A DNA stretch of 64,000 bases. Origin: Chryseobacterium sp. S0630. GTDB lineage: Bacteria > Bacteroidota > Bacteroidia > Flavobacteriales > Weeksellaceae. Below are positions 61,598 to 64,000 of the stretch, one piece after another. Under the pieces are notes generated by a model. That model saw only the letters and a list, made by a program, of their open reading frames with translations. It ran no database searches and was not told the DNA's origin. Within the stretch, counting starts at the first letter, position 1, and each line of letters begins with the position of its first letter. The position numbers were made by a program, and so were the translations under genes. Location of the stretch: the NCBI RefSeq assembly GCF_024158915.1, contig NZ_JAMZGF010000004.1, forward strand, positions 62,001-126,000. The letters run 5' to 3'.

Positions 61598-64000
61598 ATG
61601 AATAAATTCATAAAAAATATAATCGCTTTTTCATTAAAAAATAAAGCATTTACCTTTATCTGGGTAGCGATTTTAGCCATCTCCGGTTTTATAAGTTTCA
61701 AAAACATGCCTATTGAAGCTTTTCCGGATGTAACCAATACCCAGATTGTAATCATCACCCAATGGAATGGACGTAGTGCAGAAGAAGTAGAACGTTTTGT
61801 CACGACACCCATCGAATTGGCGATGAGCCCGGTTCAGAAAAAAACAAGTGTGAGAAGTACCACCATGTTTGGGCTTTCTATTGTTAAAATTCTGTTTGAC
61901 GACGGGGTGGATGATACTTTTGCCAGAAATCAGGTCAATAACCAGTTAAGAACCATTAGCCTTCCTGATGAGGTAGACCCCGAAGTACAGCCACCCTACG
62001 GGCCAACCGGTGAGATTTTCAGATATACGCTGGAAAGTAAAACAAAAGATTCCCGAACATTGCTTACCCTGCAAAACTGGGTGATAGATCGTGCTCTAAG
62101 AGGAGTTCCCGGTGTAGCAGATATCAACGTTTTCGGAGGGCAGGATAAAGTTTTTGAACTCAGTATTGATCCGAGAGCATTGGATAAATATAATCTGACT
62201 CCGCTTCAGGTATATGATGCTGTAACAAAGAGTAACCTGAATGTAGGAGGTGATGTCATTGAAAAAAATGGCCAGGCTTATGTAGTAAGAGGTATTGGTT
62301 TGGTAAAATCTGTGGCAGATATCGGAAATATTACCATTCAGAATGACAGTGGAAACCCTGTTTTGGTAAAAAATGTAGCAGAAGTTCATGAAAGCTCTAT
62401 GCCTAGAGTAGGACAGGCTGCTTTGAATCATCATGACGATACAGTAGAAGGAATCGTTGTGATGAGAAAAGGAGAGAATCCAAGAGAAGTTCTGGTAGGA
62501 GTGAAAGCTAAGATTAAAGAGCTTAACGAAAAAGTACTTCCGAAAGATGTGAAAATGGTCACTTTCTATGACCGCGACAATCTGATGGATTTCACTACGC
62601 ATACTGTAATGCATAACCTTATTGAAGGAATTGTATTGGTAACGGTAATTGTTTTAATCTTTATGGCAGACTGGAGAACCACTTTGATTGTTTCCATCAT
62701 CATTCCTCTGTCTCTATTATTTGCCTTTTTATGTTTAAAACTGGCCGGGATGAGTGCCAATCTGCTTTCGTTAGGAGCGGTTGACTTCGGGATTATCATT
62801 GACGGAGCCGTCGTCATGGTGGAAGGTCTCTTCGTAATGCTCGATCATAAAGCGAAGCGGTACGGAATGGAGAAGTTTAATAAACTTGCCAAAGGTGGCT
62901 GGATTAAGCAGACCGGAACCGGATTAGGAAAAGCAATCTTCTTTTCGAAATTAATTATCATCACCTCTCTGATTCCTATTTTCTCATTTCAGAAAGTAGA
63001 AGGAAAAATGTTCTCTCCTCTGGCATTTACATTGGGATTTGCATTAATGGGAGCGTTGATATTTACTTTAACATTAGTTCCTGTTCTTTCCCATATTCTT
63101 TTAAATAAAAACGTAAGAGAAAAAAATAACCCATTTGTTAATTTCTGGGACAGAATCGTTTTGAAAGGCTTTAATTTAACGTTCAAACATAAAAAGATGA
63201 GCATGATTGTGGCGATTTCTTTCTTGGCAGTTACTTTATTTTCCGGTAAATTTTTAGGAACAGAATTTCTACCCCAGTTGAACGAAGGTTCATTGTGGAT
63301 TACTGCAGAAATGCCGATGAGCTCCTCATTAAAAGAATCTCTGAAAACAGCTGATCTTTTAAAGAAAGACATTATGAGCTTCTCCGAAGTAACAGATGTT
63401 CTTGCGCAGACGGGAAGAAGTAATGACGGAACTGATCCCAACGGGTTTGGATTTGTACAATTTGCGGTGAATCTTAAGCCAAGAGAAGAATGGAAGCGTA
63501 AGATTACTTATGATGAACTGATCAATGAAATAGACAAAAAACTTAGAAGTTATCAGGGAATTACCTTCAACTATTCTCAGCCGATTTCGGATAACGTAGC
63601 AGAAGCCGTTGCAGGTTTTAAAGCTGAAAACGGAATCAAAATCTACGGTGATAACCTTGAAACTCTGGATAAATTAGCCCATGAAGTCTTACTGAAGATT
63701 AAAGATGTGAAAGGCGTAAAAGATCCGGGAATCATTAAAAATATTGGGCAACCGGAAGTGAGCGTAGTTTTGGATAGAGATAAGATGGCTGCTTACGGAG
63801 TCATGCCTGCGGATGCCCAAGCTGTGCTGGAAATGGCTTTTGGAGGAAAAACAGCTTCTGAAATGTTTGACGGGGAAAGAAAATTCCCGATCCGTCTTCG
63901 TTATTCTCAGGAATACAGAACCAATGAAAATGACATTGCTGCTTTGATGGTACCTACACAGGATGGAGCAAAAATTCCTTTAAAAGAAATAAGTACCATT
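61598..64000 (+). CDS. Heavy-metal efflux RND pump, CzcA-type (partial, runs off the window)
   Basis: The inner-membrane proton antiporter of the tripartite system. 801 codons are present, open to the window end; family members have about 1030-1050. It begins with helix 1 and NMPIEAFPDVTNTQ, a hallmark of the HME branch. In helix 4 the stretch VDFGIIIDGAVVMVEG keeps the Asp, Asp and Glu of the CzcA proton relay, which favours divalent cations (Zn, Co, Cd, Ni) over the Cu/Ag type. The second periplasmic half starts with GTEFLPQLNEGSLWI. The start ATG at 61598 agrees with the family. The 3' end is not in the window. Confidence 0.92.
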   Translation, partial: MNKFIKNIIAFSLKNKAFTFIWVAILAISGFISFKNMPIEAFPDVTNTQIVIITQWNGRSAEEVERFVTTPIELAMSPVQKKTSVRSTTMFGLSIVKILFDDGVDDTFARNQVNNQLRTISLPDEVDPEVQPPYGPTGEIFRYTLESKTKDSRTLLTLQNWVIDRALRGVPGVADINVFGGQDKVFELSIDPRALDKYNLTPLQVYDAVTKSNLNVGGDVIEKNGQAYVVRGIGLVKSVADIGNITIQNDSGNPVLVKNVAEVHESSMPRVGQAALNHHDDTVEGIVVMRKGENPREVLVGVKAKIKELNEKVLPKDVKMVTFYDRDNLMDFTTHTVMHNLIEGIVLVTVIVLIFMADWRTTLIVSIIIPLSLLFAFLCLKLAGMSANLLSLGAVDFGIIIDGAVVMVEGLFVMLDHKAKRYGMEKFNKLAKGGWIKQTGTGLGKAIFFSKLIIITSLIPIFSFQKVEGKMFSPLAFTLGFALMGALIFTLTLVPVLSHILLNKNVREKNNPFVNFWDRIVLKGFNLTFKHKKMSMIVAISFLAVTLFSGKFLGTEFLPQLNEGSLWITAEMPMSSSLKESLKTADLLKKDIMSFSEVTDVLAQTGRSNDGTDPNGFGFVQFAVNLKPREEWKRKITYDELINEIDKKLRSYQGITFNYSQPISDNVAEAVAGFKAENGIKIYGDNLETLDKLAHEVLLKIKDVKGVKDPGIIKNIGQPEVSVVLDRDKMAAYGVMPADAQAVLEMAFGGKTASEMFDGERKFPIRLRYSQEYRTNENDIAALMVPTQDGAKIPLKEISTI

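Noticed and set aside
62096..63441. Minus-strand open frames of 83 to 172 codons in the last 2 kb
   Set aside because: They lie antisense to the CzcA-type pump, whose own frame is continuous to the window end and carries family motifs.

Overview
The window is a chromosomal segment of a member of the Bacteroidota, class Flavobacteriia, most like Chryseobacterium or a close relative. The reasons are the AT-rich sequence, the absence of Shine-Dalgarno sites, promoters of the TTG(-33)/TAnnTTTG(-7) type, type IX secretion (T9SS) C-terminal sorting domains, GEVEDY modules, a three-gene sdhCAB, and families almost confined to this phylum (DUF2480, DUF6452/DUF6048, IPExxxVDY-like, ribosomal protein THX). 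The tmRNA tag GNEEFALAA also fits. The genus is inferred from gene content and style only.

Layout. 1-3650: the tail of a DUF1573-like gene, yajC, an SDR enzyme, and an MscS channel flanked by two paralogous two-helix membrane proteins. 3660-7000: the NHEJ operon ku-ligD, in which ligD is split by a frame change in an A9 run. 7060-9130: a Crp/Fnr regulator and a diverged adenylosuccinate synthetase, each preceded by the same FNR-type box in the same position relative to its -7 element. 9190-16710: a secreted astacin protease, aspS, an ankyrin protein, a MATE pump whose 3' end and downstream element are tandemly duplicated, ribosomal protein THX, and DUF937 and DUF2480 genes. 16740-29080: lpxB, a GH99-like enzyme, comEC, sdhCAB behind a near-perfect CRP-type box, a thioredoxin-fold lipoprotein without its CxxC, rlmD and two conserved envelope genes. 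29290-39930: three large modular T9SS substrates, two of them sharing about 750 bp at about 97% identity. 40000-43230: ruvB, a PaiB-like protein, an MBL hydrolase and coaE. 43480-47150: hutI, hutG and an aldehyde dehydrogenase. 47390-51610: acpP-fabF-rnc-IPExxxVDY-pyk, ending in a 7-bp VNTR that begins inside the pyk stop codon. 52550-55690: tmRNA, rpsU, xerC, hpf and seven tRNA genes, with a Thr-Tyr-Gly block duplicated in tandem at a 424-bp period. 55700-64000: an AT-rich membrane protein gene of doubtful integrity, then a two-component system and a CzcCBA-type metal efflux operon that runs off the window.

Most of the window is housekeeping. No CRISPR array, prophage, complete insertion sequence or recognisable defence island was seen. 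The most unusual signals are regulatory and structural: the twin FNR-type boxes linking a cysteine-free Crp/Fnr protein to a second PurA; a family of intergenic arrays that differ in sequence but all have a 7-bp period; the duplicated MATE tail whose second copy differs mainly at third codon positions; the concerted evolution of T9SS genes; and two A9 runs, each at the exact place where a gene loses its frame.
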